The notes under the pieces: generated by a model
Told to the model about the DNA's origin: nothing
Database searches by the model: none
Seen by the model: only the letters and a program-made list of their open reading frames with translations
Shown here: in pieces, positions 8,189-17,279 of the stretch
Numbering within the stretch: position 1 is the first letter of the stretch
Layout: each line of letters opens with the position of its first letter
Program-made: the position numbers and the translations under genes
Source: Luteolibacter sp043566505
Lineage (GTDB): Bacteria; Verrucomicrobiota; Verrucomicrobiia; Verrucomicrobiales; Akkermansiaceae
Assembly: GCA_043566505.1 (NCBI GenBank)
Contig: CP121322.1
Span: 310,001 to 374,000 of the forward strand
Direction of reading: 5' to 3'
Length of the DNA stretch: 64,000 bases

Positions 8189-9439
8189 ATGATGTCCGTT
8201 TCTTCCAGCGGTTCGCGCCACCCCACCCCATACATGTCAGACACAGAAATCCAATTTAGCCCCATCGATGAAATCATCGAGGAAATCGCCGCTGGGCGAA
8301 TGGTCATCTGCGCCGACAGCCCCGACCGCGAAAACGAAGCGGATCTGATCGGCGCCGCCTCACTCTGCACCCCAGAAATGGTCAACTTCATGGCCACTCA
8401 TGGACGCGGCCTGATCTGCGCGCCCCTCTCTGCCGGCAGAACGGAAGAACTCGATTTGCCGCAAATGGCAAGACGCAACCTCGAAGGCCACAAAACCGCC
8501 TTCACCATCAGCGTCGATGCCGCCGAAGGCGTCACCACCGGTATCTCCGCCGCCGACAGATCCCGCACCATCAAACTGCTCGCAGATCCATCTGCCACAG
8601 CCAGCTCATTCGTTCGCCCGGGTCACGTCTTCCCGCTCCTCGCCACGCAAGAAGGTGTCCTGCGCCGAGCAGGTCATACCGAAGCAGCGATCGACCTCAC
8701 CCGCCTCGCCGGACTCCCTGAAGCCGCTGTCATCTGTGAAATTATCAACGACGATGGCAACATGGCACGCGTTGGCGAACTCGGAAAATACCAAGAAAAA
8801 CACCAACTCAAAGCGTGCACGATCGCCCAACTCATTGCCTACCGAACGCGCTCTGAGAAACTCGTGATGCGGGAAGAAACGATCAAGCTTCCCACCGACT
8901 ACGGTGAGTTCGATTGCCATCTCTACCGAGTCAACACCGATGACAGCCACCATCTCGCACTGACCCACGGCACCATCGATCCCGAAAAGCCAACTCTCGT
9001 CCGCGTTCACTCCGAATGCCTCACCGGAGATGTCTTCCTCTCAAAACGTTGCGACTGCGGAGGGCAGCTCGATTCCGCTCTGGAACACATATCAAAAGAA
9101 GGTGGCGTCCTCCTCTACCTCCGCCAAGAAGGACGAGGCATCGGCCTCCCCGCCAAAATCCACGCCTACAAACTTCAAGAACAAGGGATGGACACGATCG
9201 AGGCGAATGAAAAACTCGGCTTCGCATCCGACCTGCGCGACTACGGCATGGGCGCTCAAATCCTTGCCGACGTCGGAGTGCGCCGCATCCGCCTACTGAC
9301 CAACAATCCGAAAAAAGTCATCGGCCTCGAGGGTTACGGCCTTGAGATCGTGGAACAACTCCCAATCTCACTCGCTTCCAACCCACACAACGAGAAATAC
9401 CTCGAAACCAAGCGCTCTCGCATGGGACACACGCTCTGA
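8189..9439 (+). CDS. ribBA: RibBA: DHBP synthase / GTP cyclohydrolase II
   Basis: This bifunctional riboflavin enzyme makes 3,4-dihydroxy-2-butanone 4-phosphate from ribulose 5-phosphate and opens GTP to start the pathway. The N-terminal half carries DRENEADL, THGRGLICAPL, GHKTAFTISVDA, GISAADRS and RRAGHTEAAIDL. The C-terminal half carries the GTP cyclohydrolase II zinc cysteines in SECLTGDVFLSKRCDCGG and the RQEGRGIGL motif. Both active sites look complete. The start at 8189 may be too early: a second ATG at 8234 (MSDTEIQFSP) fits homologues better. No riboswitch was seen in the 35-base gap upstream. Confidence 0.95.
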   Translation: MMSVSSSGSRHPTPYMSDTEIQFSPIDEIIEEIAAGRMVICADSPDRENEADLIGAASLCTPEMVNFMATHGRGLICAPLSAGRTEELDLPQMARRNLEGHKTAFTISVDAAEGVTTGISAADRSRTIKLLADPSATASSFVRPGHVFPLLATQEGVLRRAGHTEAAIDLTRLAGLPEAAVICEIINDDGNMARVGELGKYQEKHQLKACTIAQLIAYRTRSEKLVMREETIKLPTDYGEFDCHLYRVNTDDSHHLALTHGTIDPEKPTLVRVHSECLTGDVFLSKRCDCGGQLDSALEHISKEGGVLLYLRQEGRGIGLPAKIHAYKLQEQGMDTIEANEKLGFASDLRDYGMGAQILADVGVRRIRLLTNNPKKVIGLEGYGLEIVEQLPISLASNPHNEKYLETKRSRMGHTL

Positions 9440-9488
9440 TGCAAAGTCTTTATTGCACTGAGCCTCATTCTAACGACACAATCGCCCT

Positions 9489-9767
9489 ATGGAACTGGAT
9501 CTGATCGATGCCCCATTCGACCTCAAAAGCATCAAGCCGCGTGAGCTTGAAGAAGCTTTCGAAGATCCCTTCCTTGTCCGGTTTCTCCCTGACAACGACC
9601 GCTCGGACGGCGCATCCCGCTACTACGGACTCGGACGCACTGTGGGAGATCGGCATCTCTTCTTCGCCTTTTCCACCGACGGCAAAACGGCTCGCGTCTT
9701 TGCCGCACGCGAAATGACCGAAACCGAACAAAAATTCTACGACCGCAAATACGCGGAATTCCGTTAA
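9489..9767 (+). CDS. BrnT-like toxin of a toxin-antitoxin pair
   Basis: The 92-residue protein has the BrnT pattern: an N-terminal part without the usual WDxxK start but with KPRELEEAFEDPF, then a core YGLGRTVGDRHLFFAFSTDG, KTARVFAAREMTETEQKFY, and a basic/aromatic C terminus. BrnT proteins are small ribonuclease-like toxins of the RelE fold, held inactive by BrnA. It starts at ATG 9489, 49 bases after ribBA, and lies 23 bases before a ribbon-helix-helix gene, as expected for toxin-first BrnTA order. No toxicity has been shown for this copy. Confidence 0.72.
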   Translation: MELDLIDAPFDLKSIKPRELEEAFEDPFLVRFLPDNDRSDGASRYYGLGRTVGDRHLFFAFSTDGKTARVFAAREMTETEQKFYDRKYAEFR

Positions 9768-9790
9768 CTCTCGATCCACCACCTCATCCC

Positions 9791-10060
9791 ATGAAAACCA
9801 TCGCCAATTGGTCAGACATTCCGGACCTCGAAGAAGAGTCCGATGAGGCAACATTTTGGGAAGAACACGAACTCGATGCCAAACTCATGGCATCCTCGGT
9901 TCACGAGGCAGATTCCCGCGAATCCACCACCATCACGCTTCGCTTCGACCCGCGCATGCTCTCCCGCATCAAGCGAGTCGCTCGCTCACGTTACCTCAAC
10001 TACCAATCCATGATGAAACAATGGTTGGCAGAGCGAATTGAGGATGAGTTGGATAAGTAG
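9791..10060 (+). CDS. BrnA/CopG-like ribbon-helix-helix antitoxin
   Basis: The 89-residue protein has an acidic N-terminal half (DLEEESDEATFWEEHELD) that could cover the toxin, and a C-terminal ribbon-helix-helix: a strand STTITLRFD, then helices PRMLSRIKRVARSRY and NYQSMMKQWLAERIEDEL. Such antitoxins bind the operon promoter and autoregulate. It follows the BrnT-like gene with 23 bases between, so the two are presumably co-transcribed. The intervening intergenic DNA downstream holds a GC-rich structured repeat. Confidence 0.75.
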   Translation: MKTIANWSDIPDLEEESDEATFWEEHELDAKLMASSVHEADSRESTTITLRFDPRMLSRIKRVARSRYLNYQSMMKQWLAERIEDELDK

Positions 10061-10076
10061 TCACGCCGACTTTTCA

Positions 10077-10198
10077 GAGCCGCGGTCTGAATAAATCGGC
10101 AGGGACGGCGCTCCGCGCGGTCCGACGAGTCGAGGTTGCGGCTCACACCGCTTTGATCATCTATTTCAGCATTTCAGTTTTCTGCTTTCAGCTTTTAC
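10077..10198. repeat. GC-rich nested inverted repeat plus TTTCAGC array
   Basis: An outer inverted repeat GAGCCGC (10077-10083) / GCGGCTC (10138-10144) encloses a bulged hairpin (GGACGGCG..CGC..GGTCC, 10103-10123). Its start, AATCGGCAGGG, resembles AATCGGTAGGG at about 2298, just after the methyltransferase gene. Then comes a 7-8 nt period array (ATTTCAGC, ATTTCAG, TTTTCTGC, TTTCAGC) at 10163-10192, ahead of the transaldolase gene. The region 10061-10235 holds no gene. Confidence 0.5.
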
Positions 10199-10235
10199 CC
10201 TTTCCTGCCCTTTATCCCTGTTTTATCACTTACGC

Positions 10236-11198
10236 ATGAGTGATAACCAACTGGATCAACTGAAAAAGTTCACCACCGTCGTTGCCGATACTGGCGACTT
10301 CGAGTCGATGAAAGCCTACAACCCACAGGACGCGACCACCAATCCATCGCTGATCCTAAAAGCTGCTGACCAAGACGAATACAAACACCTCGTCGAAAAA
10401 GCCGTCAACGAACTCAAGGACTCAGGCCCGTCTGGAGCACAACTCACGGAGGCAATCATTGACCGCATTCTCATCCTGTTTGGCCTAGAAATTCTGAAGA
10501 TCGTCCCCGGCCGCGTCTCGACTGAAGTCGATGCCCGCTTGTCATTCGACACCGAGGGCACCATTGCGAAAGCAAAAGAGCTAATCGCCGCCTACGAAAA
10601 GGAAGGCATCTCTCGTGACCGCATTTTGATCAAGATCGCATCCACATGGGAAGGCATCAAAGCAGCTGAATCTCTGGAGAAAGAAGGCATTCACTGCAAT
10701 CTCACGCTTCTCTTCTCGCTCGCCCAAGCCGCTGCATGCGCAGAAGCCAAGGTTCAACTGATCTCCCCCTTCGTCGGCCGCATCCTCGATTGGTTCAAAG
10801 CCGATACCGGCAAAGACTACCAAGGCGACGAAGATCCAGGCGTTCAGTCGGTCAAAGAGATCTACAACTACTACAAGAAGTTTGGCTACAACACCGAAGT
10901 CATGGGCGCATCATTCCGCAACAAAGGTGAGATCCTCTCACTCGCGGGTTGTGACCTTCTGACCATCAGCCCAAACCTCCTCAAAGAACTTCAAGACTCG
11001 ACAGAAACTGTCGAAGAACGCCTCAATGAGGACGAAGCAAAACAAAGCGACATCGAGAAGCTCGACATCACCGAGAAATCGTTCCGCTTCATGCTCAACG
11101 AAGATGCCATGGCCACGGAAAAGACTGCTCAAGGTATCCGCAGTTTCTCAGCTGATATCGTGAAACTCGAGAAAACCATCAATGGCATGCTCGGCTAA
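10236..11198 (+). CDS. tal: Transaldolase
   Basis: The enzyme moves a dihydroxyacetone unit between sugar phosphates in the non-oxidative pentose phosphate pathway. Its 320 residues match the TalB class (about 317). Visible motifs are PQDATTNPSLIL, the catalytic-lysine strand RILIKIASTWEGI (Lys about 133), HCNLTLLFS, ISPFVGRILDW and MGASFRNKGEI. The ATG at 10236 gives an N terminus typical of the family. It is cytoplasmic and probably monocistronic: a repeat-filled gap lies upstream and a terminator hairpin lies 20 bases after the stop. Confidence 0.95.
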   Translation: MSDNQLDQLKKFTTVVADTGDFESMKAYNPQDATTNPSLILKAADQDEYKHLVEKAVNELKDSGPSGAQLTEAIIDRILILFGLEILKIVPGRVSTEVDARLSFDTEGTIAKAKELIAAYEKEGISRDRILIKIASTWEGIKAAESLEKEGIHCNLTLLFSLAQAAACAEAKVQLISPFVGRILDWFKADTGKDYQGDEDPGVQSVKEIYNYYKKFGYNTEVMGASFRNKGEILSLAGCDLLTISPNLLKELQDSTETVEERLNEDEAKQSDIEKLDITEKSFRFMLNEDAMATEKTAQGIRSFSADIVKLEKTINGMLG

Positions 11199-11218
11199 TT
11201 GCCTTGTAATCTTTATCC

Positions 11219-11255
11219 AAGCCAGTCGCTCAAATCATGGGCGGCTGGCTTTTTT
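11219..11255 (+). terminator. Intrinsic terminator of the transaldolase gene
   Basis: AAGCCAG-T-CGC and GCG-G-CTGGCTT form a stem around an 11-base loop, ended by a run of six T. The right arm lies inside the 3' end of the opposing RND permease gene (stop at 11235-11237), so terminator bases also encode that protein's last residues. Confidence 0.85.
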
Positions 11256-14200
11256 AATGCCCAACCGCTTCATCCCAAACCCCCGAATATCCTCAAGGAT
11301 CAAGTAGATGCTCGGGACCAACAACAAGGTGATTGCCGTGGCGAACAAAATACCGAATCCAAGCGACACCGCCATCGGTATGAGAAATCGCGCCTGCATG
11401 TCGGTTTCAATCAACATCGGCATCAAACCGACAAAGGTAGTGAGCGAGGTCAAAATGATCGCGCGAAATCTCCGCCCACCCGCCACGACTGCGGCCTGAC
11501 GCAGGCTAACATCTTTGCGGTGGCGGTTCACGTAATCGACCAAGACCAAGGAATCATTCACCACCACACCCGCAAGTGCCACAAAGCCGCACAACGACAT
11601 GATGGACAGATGCATATTGAAAATGATGTGACCTCCAATCGCACCAATGATGCCAAAGGGGATCACCGACATGATGATCAATGGCTGCCAGTATGAACGC
11701 AGCGGAATGGAAATCAGCACATACATCACAATCAAAGCGCCCAAGAAACCGATGCCAATCTCGCGTATGCTGTCGGCCTGATCTTTTTGCTCACCCTCAA
11801 AAGCATACCCCACACCAGGGAAAAGTGAGGCCAATTGAGACAAGGTGTTCTCCTCGAGCGCATTGGAAACATCAGTTCCATTGGTTTCACCTATCGTGTC
11901 GGCCGTGATCTGAATCGATCGCCGTCGATCGATTCGATTGATCACTGATGGACCACGCCCAAATTCATACTCCACGACCTGACGCAGCGGCAGTTCGTCA
12001 CCGTCCCGTGTGCGTATCTTCATCTCTTCCAGTGAATGCAGCGACCGACGATCGCGTTGCGGAAACCTCACCATCACCTTCACCTCATCGCGTCCACGCT
12101 GAAGGCGCTGCGCCTCATCACCGTAGAAGCCGGCACGCACTTGCAATGCAACATCATCCAATCTCAGACCCGCCGCACGCCCGGCAGGCGTCAGTCGCAT
12201 CAATCGCAATTCGTCTTTGCCAATCTTATCGGAATCAGAGATTTCCACGACCCCTTCGAAATCATTCAGGGCCGACTTCACCCACTCCGCAGCAGCTCGA
12301 ACTTGCTCCAAATCCTGACCATTGAGGTTAAGGTCGATCGCATTTCCCCCACCCGCGGTCTCCGTCGTGACCGACAACTGCGTCAATCCGGGGACGTCCC
12401 CCATTTCTTTGCGCCACTGCTCCGTGAACTCTTCTGATCCAACAGTGCGTTCACCAGACGGCGTCATCTCCAAGGTTACTTCGCCCACATGCGTCGCGGT
12501 TGGCGGCCCATCAGGCGCCAAGCTCGTGATAAATGGTTGCGTGCCTGCGCTTGTAAGGTAATGCCGCAAAACTGTACGACCTTCCTTCTTTTCGAATTTC
12601 TCTGCTGCCCGAACCGCAGCCTCTTCAATCTGGCGCGCCGCTAGCTCAGTATCTTCAAATGGCGCGCCTAGGCTCAGTTGAAACTTGGCCGAAACCACAT
12701 CCCCCTCAACCGCCGGGAAGAATTTGAAGGGCATACGGCCACCCGCAACATAGCCAATCGTCACAATCAACAAAGCGATGAAGCCCGCCGTCGTCACATA
12801 GCGCCAGCGCAGCAGGAAATCCAACTTCGGCTTGTACACATCGTGGACAAATCTCTCCAATCCATCCGCCACCCGGCGCTGAAGGCGAAAAATGATGTTT
12901 TTCGGTTTCTCTTTTCGATGCGGTGCCAACAAAGCCATGTGGGCAGGCAATACAAACTTCGATTGCAGCAAGGAAAACGCGAGCGTTGGAATCACCACCA
13001 ATGGAATGTTCGGCCATATTTTTCCGCTCACCCCACTCAACCCCAACATCGGTGTGAACGCGACCATGGTAGTCAACACGCCAAAGACGACCACGGTTCC
13101 GACTTCATGGGTTCCCTTCCAACTTGCTACCTTTGGATGCTCTCCTGCTTGAATGCGCGAATACACATTCTCCCCCGTAACAATTGCGTCATCGACCACA
13201 ATTCCCAACACCAAGATAAAGGAAAACAAAGAGATCATGTTGATCGAGATACCCAACATCGGCATCAACCAGAGACCGCCGGCGAACGACACTGGAATTC
13301 CCAATGCAACAAGCAGAGCCAAAGACGGCCTCAAAAACAGAGCGAGAACCAACAGCACCAACACCAATCCCCAAGTCGCATTCTTGAACAAGAGTTTGAG
13401 GCGACCTTCAAGGTATTCGCTTTGATCATTCCAAACCGACAACTCAACACCTTCGGGCAAGCGATCTGCCGACTCAGCAATGTAGCGATCAATCAACTTC
13501 ACCAACCTAAGGGTGTCCTCGTTGCCAACCCGATACACATTGACCAACACCCCGCGCTTTCCATCAAAGCGCGTCATCAAATCCACATCCTCAAAACCAT
13601 CCGTCACCTGCGCGACATCTTCCAATTGGATTTCTGACCCATCGGGCAAAGTGGCAACATGAATGGTGCGAAACTCTTCGGCGGTGAAGCGTTTGCCCAG
13701 CGCACGCAGAATGATCTCGCCGCCCTCTGCACGAATGGATCCACCCGGCAGATCGACCGAACTTCTCCGCACGGCCTCGGCCACTTGTGCATGACTCAAA
13801 CCGAGCTCTCGCAATCGCTCGTCCGAGACTTCAATCGACAATTCATAATCTCGCGTTCCAGAAATCTCGACTTGGGAAATACTGGCCGGCCCGGCAAACG
13901 CATTCGCAAAAAACTCAATCACGCCACTGGGCTTGGGTGCTTGGTAAACTTGCAGATCATCGCGTATTTGCTCCGCCAAACGATTGAGGGTCATCTCATC
14001 AACCCCCCCCTCCGCTGTGATCGCGATTTTCAAGACCGGACTCTTCACTACCACCTCTTCCACAATTGGTTTTTCTGCCTCGAAGGGGAAGTTGTCGATC
14101 GCATCCACCCGACTTTTGACATTCCCTAACAACTCCTTCACATCGTAGCCCGTCTCCGCCTCAATGGTGACCGTGCCGATGTTTTGAGCCGCTGTAGATC

Positions 14201-14444
14201 GGATCTTTTTGATTCCCGTCAGGTCATCAATCGCCTCTTCCACAGGGACATTCACACCCCGCTCTGCTTCGACGGGAGTGGCATTGGGGTAGGGAATGGA
14301 AACCCGCACCGCATCGATCGCCAAGTCGGGGAAAATCTCTTTCCTCAGTTTATACCACGCAGAAAAACCCGCCAACAAGACGGCGAGCATCAGAAAGTTG
14401 CCGGCAACATGATTCCGGCTAAACCATTGGACTGCGTTCTTCAT
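11235..14444 (-). CDS. RND efflux transporter permease subunit (AcrB/MexB family)
   Basis: The 1069-residue inner-membrane proton antiporter has the RND layout: a first TM near residues 15-35, a large periplasmic loop (FPDLAIDAVRVSIPYPNATP, GVNVPVEEAIDDLTGI), then a TM bundle with the TM4 motif SFILVLGIVVDDAIVTGENV (two aspartates of the proton relay). The second repeat ends with CGFVALAGVVVNDSLVLVDY. Length fits the family. The N-terminal EIFPDLAID motif is seen in less-studied RND permeases of marine bacteria. It is last in an operon with a TolC-like and an HlyD-like gene, and its ATG overlaps the adaptor stop (ATGA). The exported substrate is unknown. Confidence 0.92.
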   Translation of the reverse strand: MKNAVQWFSRNHVAGNFLMLAVLLAGFSAWYKLRKEIFPDLAIDAVRVSIPYPNATPVEAERGVNVPVEEAIDDLTGIKKIRSTAAQNIGTVTIEAETGYDVKELLGNVKSRVDAIDNFPFEAEKPIVEEVVVKSPVLKIAITAEGGVDEMTLNRLAEQIRDDLQVYQAPKPSGVIEFFANAFAGPASISQVEISGTRDYELSIEVSDERLRELGLSHAQVAEAVRRSSVDLPGGSIRAEGGEIILRALGKRFTAEEFRTIHVATLPDGSEIQLEDVAQVTDGFEDVDLMTRFDGKRGVLVNVYRVGNEDTLRLVKLIDRYIAESADRLPEGVELSVWNDQSEYLEGRLKLLFKNATWGLVLVLLVLALFLRPSLALLVALGIPVSFAGGLWLMPMLGISINMISLFSFILVLGIVVDDAIVTGENVYSRIQAGEHPKVASWKGTHEVGTVVVFGVLTTMVAFTPMLGLSGVSGKIWPNIPLVVIPTLAFSLLQSKFVLPAHMALLAPHRKEKPKNIIFRLQRRVADGLERFVHDVYKPKLDFLLRWRYVTTAGFIALLIVTIGYVAGGRMPFKFFPAVEGDVVSAKFQLSLGAPFEDTELAARQIEEAAVRAAEKFEKKEGRTVLRHYLTSAGTQPFITSLAPDGPPTATHVGEVTLEMTPSGERTVGSEEFTEQWRKEMGDVPGLTQLSVTTETAGGGNAIDLNLNGQDLEQVRAAAEWVKSALNDFEGVVEISDSDKIGKDELRLMRLTPAGRAAGLRLDDVALQVRAGFYGDEAQRLQRGRDEVKVMVRFPQRDRRSLHSLEEMKIRTRDGDELPLRQVVEYEFGRGPSVINRIDRRRSIQITADTIGETNGTDVSNALEENTLSQLASLFPGVGYAFEGEQKDQADSIREIGIGFLGALIVMYVLISIPLRSYWQPLIIMSVIPFGIIGAIGGHIIFNMHLSIMSLCGFVALAGVVVNDSLVLVDYVNRHRKDVSLRQAAVVAGGRRFRAIILTSLTTFVGLMPMLIETDMQARFLIPMAVSLGFGILFATAITLLLVPSIYLILEDIRGFGMKRLGIKKASRP

Positions 14445-15631
14445 GAATCCTCATTCTCTGAATCCACCACCTCTACCTTGGCTCCAACCATCGGCACCGC
14501 CAGTCGTGTCAAAACCAACTGATCACCATCACGGAAGTTGCCTTTGACAATCAATTGATCATCTCCCGATCTCAGGATCGTAATCTTTCGCTTGGCCAAG
14601 AGCCCGTCGTTCACCACCCAAACTTCGTCTGCGCCGCGCACCGCCACGCGTGGCAGCAATACGACATCATTCAATATCATCCCCGGCACTGAAGCCTCTA
14701 CAAACAACCCAACCGGCGGCAAGGAGCCATCCTCTGCAGGTTTTACACGCGCCAAACCATAAGCCGACAAGGTGCTGCGCTGCACTTCTCCATCCACCCG
14801 CTCCAAAACCGCAGGCCACTTTTTCAACTCCCCACCCACTGAAGCCGTGAGTTCAACTTCGACCGCTTCGCTCTCGCGCAGAAAACCATAATCCATCAAT
14901 GAAAATGGAAGCTTCACCTCGAGTTGATTGGCGGAGTAAAGCTCGGCCACTGGAGTTCCCGGCGCAAGAACCGCACCGAGCTCAACCGACACCCTGCGCA
15001 CTCTCGCATCAAATGGCGCCGCGATGGTTGCCCTCTCGACATCACGTTTGGCTCGCCCAAACTCGGACTTCGCAGACTCCAATCGAGCCATCGCAGATTT
15101 GAGCTGCGGTTTGCGCAAGACCAGACTGGATGGCTCACCCTCACCGAGCTTTTCCCAATCGATCTTCGCCTGCACCGACATCGCTGCTTCTTGCTTCAAT
15201 GCCAACTCGGCCTCCGCCACAGCAGAAGCCGCGCGCGCCACGGCAGCATCGTAGTCAGCCGCATCGATTTTCACCAAACTATCGCCCTTCTGGACCATCG
15301 CACCTTCCAGAAGTTTGGGTGATTTTCCCATCACGCGTCCCGACACCTCTGCAGAAAGCGTGACTTCCTGCAAACTGCGCACCGCGCCTTGGGTGTTGAT
15401 CACCACATGGTGACGACCGACCACAACTGGGGCGACTCTGACGGATGGCACAAAGTCGCTGGATTCTTTCTTCTCAGGCTCAGGCTTGGTCCAAACAAAT
15501 ACGATCATCACCAAAATGCCCACGACCAACAATCCGAGCGCGAGCAAAAAGGATTTCACCGCATGTATCGCCGTTACGCGATCTGCCTCATCTTCCTCAA
15601 TATTGCTTTGTGTGTCTTTTGATTCGTCCAT
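14441..15631 (-). CDS. RND efflux periplasmic adaptor subunit (HlyD/MFP family)
   Basis: The 396-residue adaptor has a short cytoplasmic N terminus, one TM segment (about residues 28-48, LLALGLLVVGILVMIVFVW), then a lipoyl-like half (VINTQGAVRSLQEVTLSAEVSGRV), a helical hairpin rich in A/E/K (about 120-190) and the second lipoyl half (ATIAAPFDARVRRVSVELGAV). This is the order of MFP subunits that bridge an RND pump and an outer-membrane channel. It lies 3 bases downstream of the channel gene and overlaps the permease start by 4 bases. Confidence 0.9.
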   Translation of the reverse strand: MDESKDTQSNIEEDEADRVTAIHAVKSFLLALGLLVVGILVMIVFVWTKPEPEKKESSDFVPSVRVAPVVVGRHHVVINTQGAVRSLQEVTLSAEVSGRVMGKSPKLLEGAMVQKGDSLVKIDAADYDAAVARAASAVAEAELALKQEAAMSVQAKIDWEKLGEGEPSSLVLRKPQLKSAMARLESAKSEFGRAKRDVERATIAAPFDARVRRVSVELGAVLAPGTPVAELYSANQLEVKLPFSLMDYGFLRESEAVEVELTASVGGELKKWPAVLERVDGEVQRSTLSAYGLARVKPAEDGSLPPVGLFVEASVPGMILNDVVLLPRVAVRGADEVWVVNDGLLAKRKITILRSGDDQLIVKGNFRDGDQLVLTRLAVPMVGAKVEVVDSENEDS

Positions 15632-15634
15632 GAT

Positions 15635-17038
15635 TCAAGGGTTGTAGTCGCCACCCAGTGCAAGGTGGAGGTTGATGCGATTATCGAGCCGCAGACGACG
15701 CAAGGTCAGCATCTGACTCTCAAGCTCAATTCGTCGATTGGTTGCCGCCAACAAAGTCAGAACATCAGCCGTGCCACTCGAGAATTCACGACGCGCCGAC
15801 TTTTCAGCCTCACGAGCCAATTCTGTCGCGGCCGATATCGCTTTAACCCGCGATGCAAAAAAGCTCTCTGCCGCCAATGCGGTCTCTACTTCACCAAAAC
15901 TTTGCAAGACCACTTGCTGCAAGTTTGCCAGGGCTTCCTTCTCTTCCGCATTTCTCACCTTCACATTGGCTTTGAGTTGCCCACCACTCAAGATGGGTTG
16001 AGCCACCTGCCCTGCGATCGACCAAACACCAAATGCGCTGTCGCTGATGTCGCTCAGCTGTTGAGTGCTCCGCCCCCCACTACCAGTCAGACTAAAACTT
16101 GGATAGAAGGCTTTGACCGCCTCTTTGCGCCGACCGCCAGCAGCAGCCAATTGACGCTCTGCCGCCAAAACATCAGGTCGTCTCATCAATAACTCAGATG
16201 GAAGACCGGCAGGCGGCATCTTTTTGAGCGCTGGCAACTCAGACTGCCCCACCAACTTCGCCGATGGATATCGGCCCAAAATCACCTCGAGCTGCCGCAA
16301 GGCATCATCCAGCTCTGCCTTCCTTGCCGCAACATTGGACCGAGCACTTTCTGCATCACTTTGCGCCAAGCGCACTTGCGAGGCAGTCGCTTGTTGACTC
16401 CCAACCGCCCGCTCATATCGCCCCTTGATGAATTCTGCCGTGTCGGCTCTCGATTCCAACGCCTGTTCCGCAAGTTGGATCTGCCCCTGAATCTCTGCTA
16501 CCAATATCCAAGCTCGGACCACTTGCGCGGCCAATGAAGCGCGGGCCGCTCGATATTGCTGCCCTTGCGACTCGAGATCTGCCAATGCGGCACGCTGACC
16601 TGCGCGAATTCTTCCCCACAAATCCAATTCCCACGACAGGGCAAGCTGCGCCCCATAGCTGTTGTCGATGCGCCGTTGCCCACCACCACCCGGAATTGGA
16701 AAGCCGAGAAAGTTCCGCGCGTCCCGCGAACCTGAAAATGAGGCATCCAACTGTGGCCGACCCGCCGAACCCGATGCTTTTGCGAGCGCCGCAGCCCTCT
16801 CAACTCTGGCCGAGGCCGCCTGAAGGTCACGATTCTCATCGTAAGCCTCTTGGACCAATTCTTTCAAATCATGACCGCCAAATCGCTTCACCCAGTTGTC
16901 ATCAATCCCCTTCTTTGCCACGGGACTGGCCGACCAACGCTCAGGGCTTTTGCTCGCTTCACTCATCCGGCTCGACAAGGAGGATATCGAGCAGCTCGTG
17001 CTCACGAGAGCAAGCAACATGGCAGGCAATAATTTCAT
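15635..17038 (-). CDS. TolC/NodT-family outer membrane efflux lipoprotein
   Basis: About 467 residues from the ATG at 17038; a TTG four codons upstream (17050) is unlikely. The leader MKLLPAMLLALVSTSC ends in a lipobox cysteine, as in OprM-type channels. GGQRRIDNSYGAQLALSWELDLWGRIRAGQ is the outer-membrane-factor signature, and a second repeat follows with LPSELLMRRPDVLAAERQL. Long alpha-helical stretches rich in A, Q and R are seen in both halves. It is the first gene of a three-gene efflux operon. It is divergent from the hydroxylase gene across a 241-base gap. Confidence 0.9.
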   Translation of the reverse strand: MKLLPAMLLALVSTSCSISSLSSRMSEASKSPERWSASPVAKKGIDDNWVKRFGGHDLKELVQEAYDENRDLQAASARVERAAALAKASGSAGRPQLDASFSGSRDARNFLGFPIPGGGGQRRIDNSYGAQLALSWELDLWGRIRAGQRAALADLESQGQQYRAARASLAAQVVRAWILVAEIQGQIQLAEQALESRADTAEFIKGRYERAVGSQQATASQVRLAQSDAESARSNVAARKAELDDALRQLEVILGRYPSAKLVGQSELPALKKMPPAGLPSELLMRRPDVLAAERQLAAAGGRRKEAVKAFYPSFSLTGSGGRSTQQLSDISDSAFGVWSIAGQVAQPILSGGQLKANVKVRNAEEKEALANLQQVVLQSFGEVETALAAESFFASRVKAISAATELAREAEKSARREFSSGTADVLTLLAATNRRIELESQMLTLRRLRLDNRINLHLALGGDYNP

Positions 17039-17279
17039 TGGGGACTCCAAAAGCTAATGAACCACAGGAAGCAGCTCACAGACAGTGAAAAACCGAGCAA
17101 TTCACTACCTTACCTATGTCAGCAACTTACCAATGCAAGGGGGAATCCTGGCCATTGGATTTCAGGGTTTGAGTGCCATAAGCAAAGATTCGCTTTTTGT
17201 GGCTCGACTATCACCCAACTTTCGCCTGTCTTCCCAGTGCTAGCCCGCCTGCAACGCGGCAAGCCAACCCATACTACCC
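17039..17279. other. Divergent intergenic region, no gene seen
   Basis: This gap separates the minus-strand efflux operon from the plus-strand fatty acid hydroxylase gene, so promoters for both must lie here. I could not pick out convincing -35/-10 pairs. A short inverted repeat, AATCC/GGATT around TGGCCATT (17145-17162), is present but weak. Confidence 0.3.

Noticed and set aside
12678..13637. Plus-strand open frame (319 codons) opposite the RND permease
   Set aside because: Composition is dominated by His, Gln, Asn and Arg, with no recognisable motif; the opposing strand encodes conserved RND signatures.
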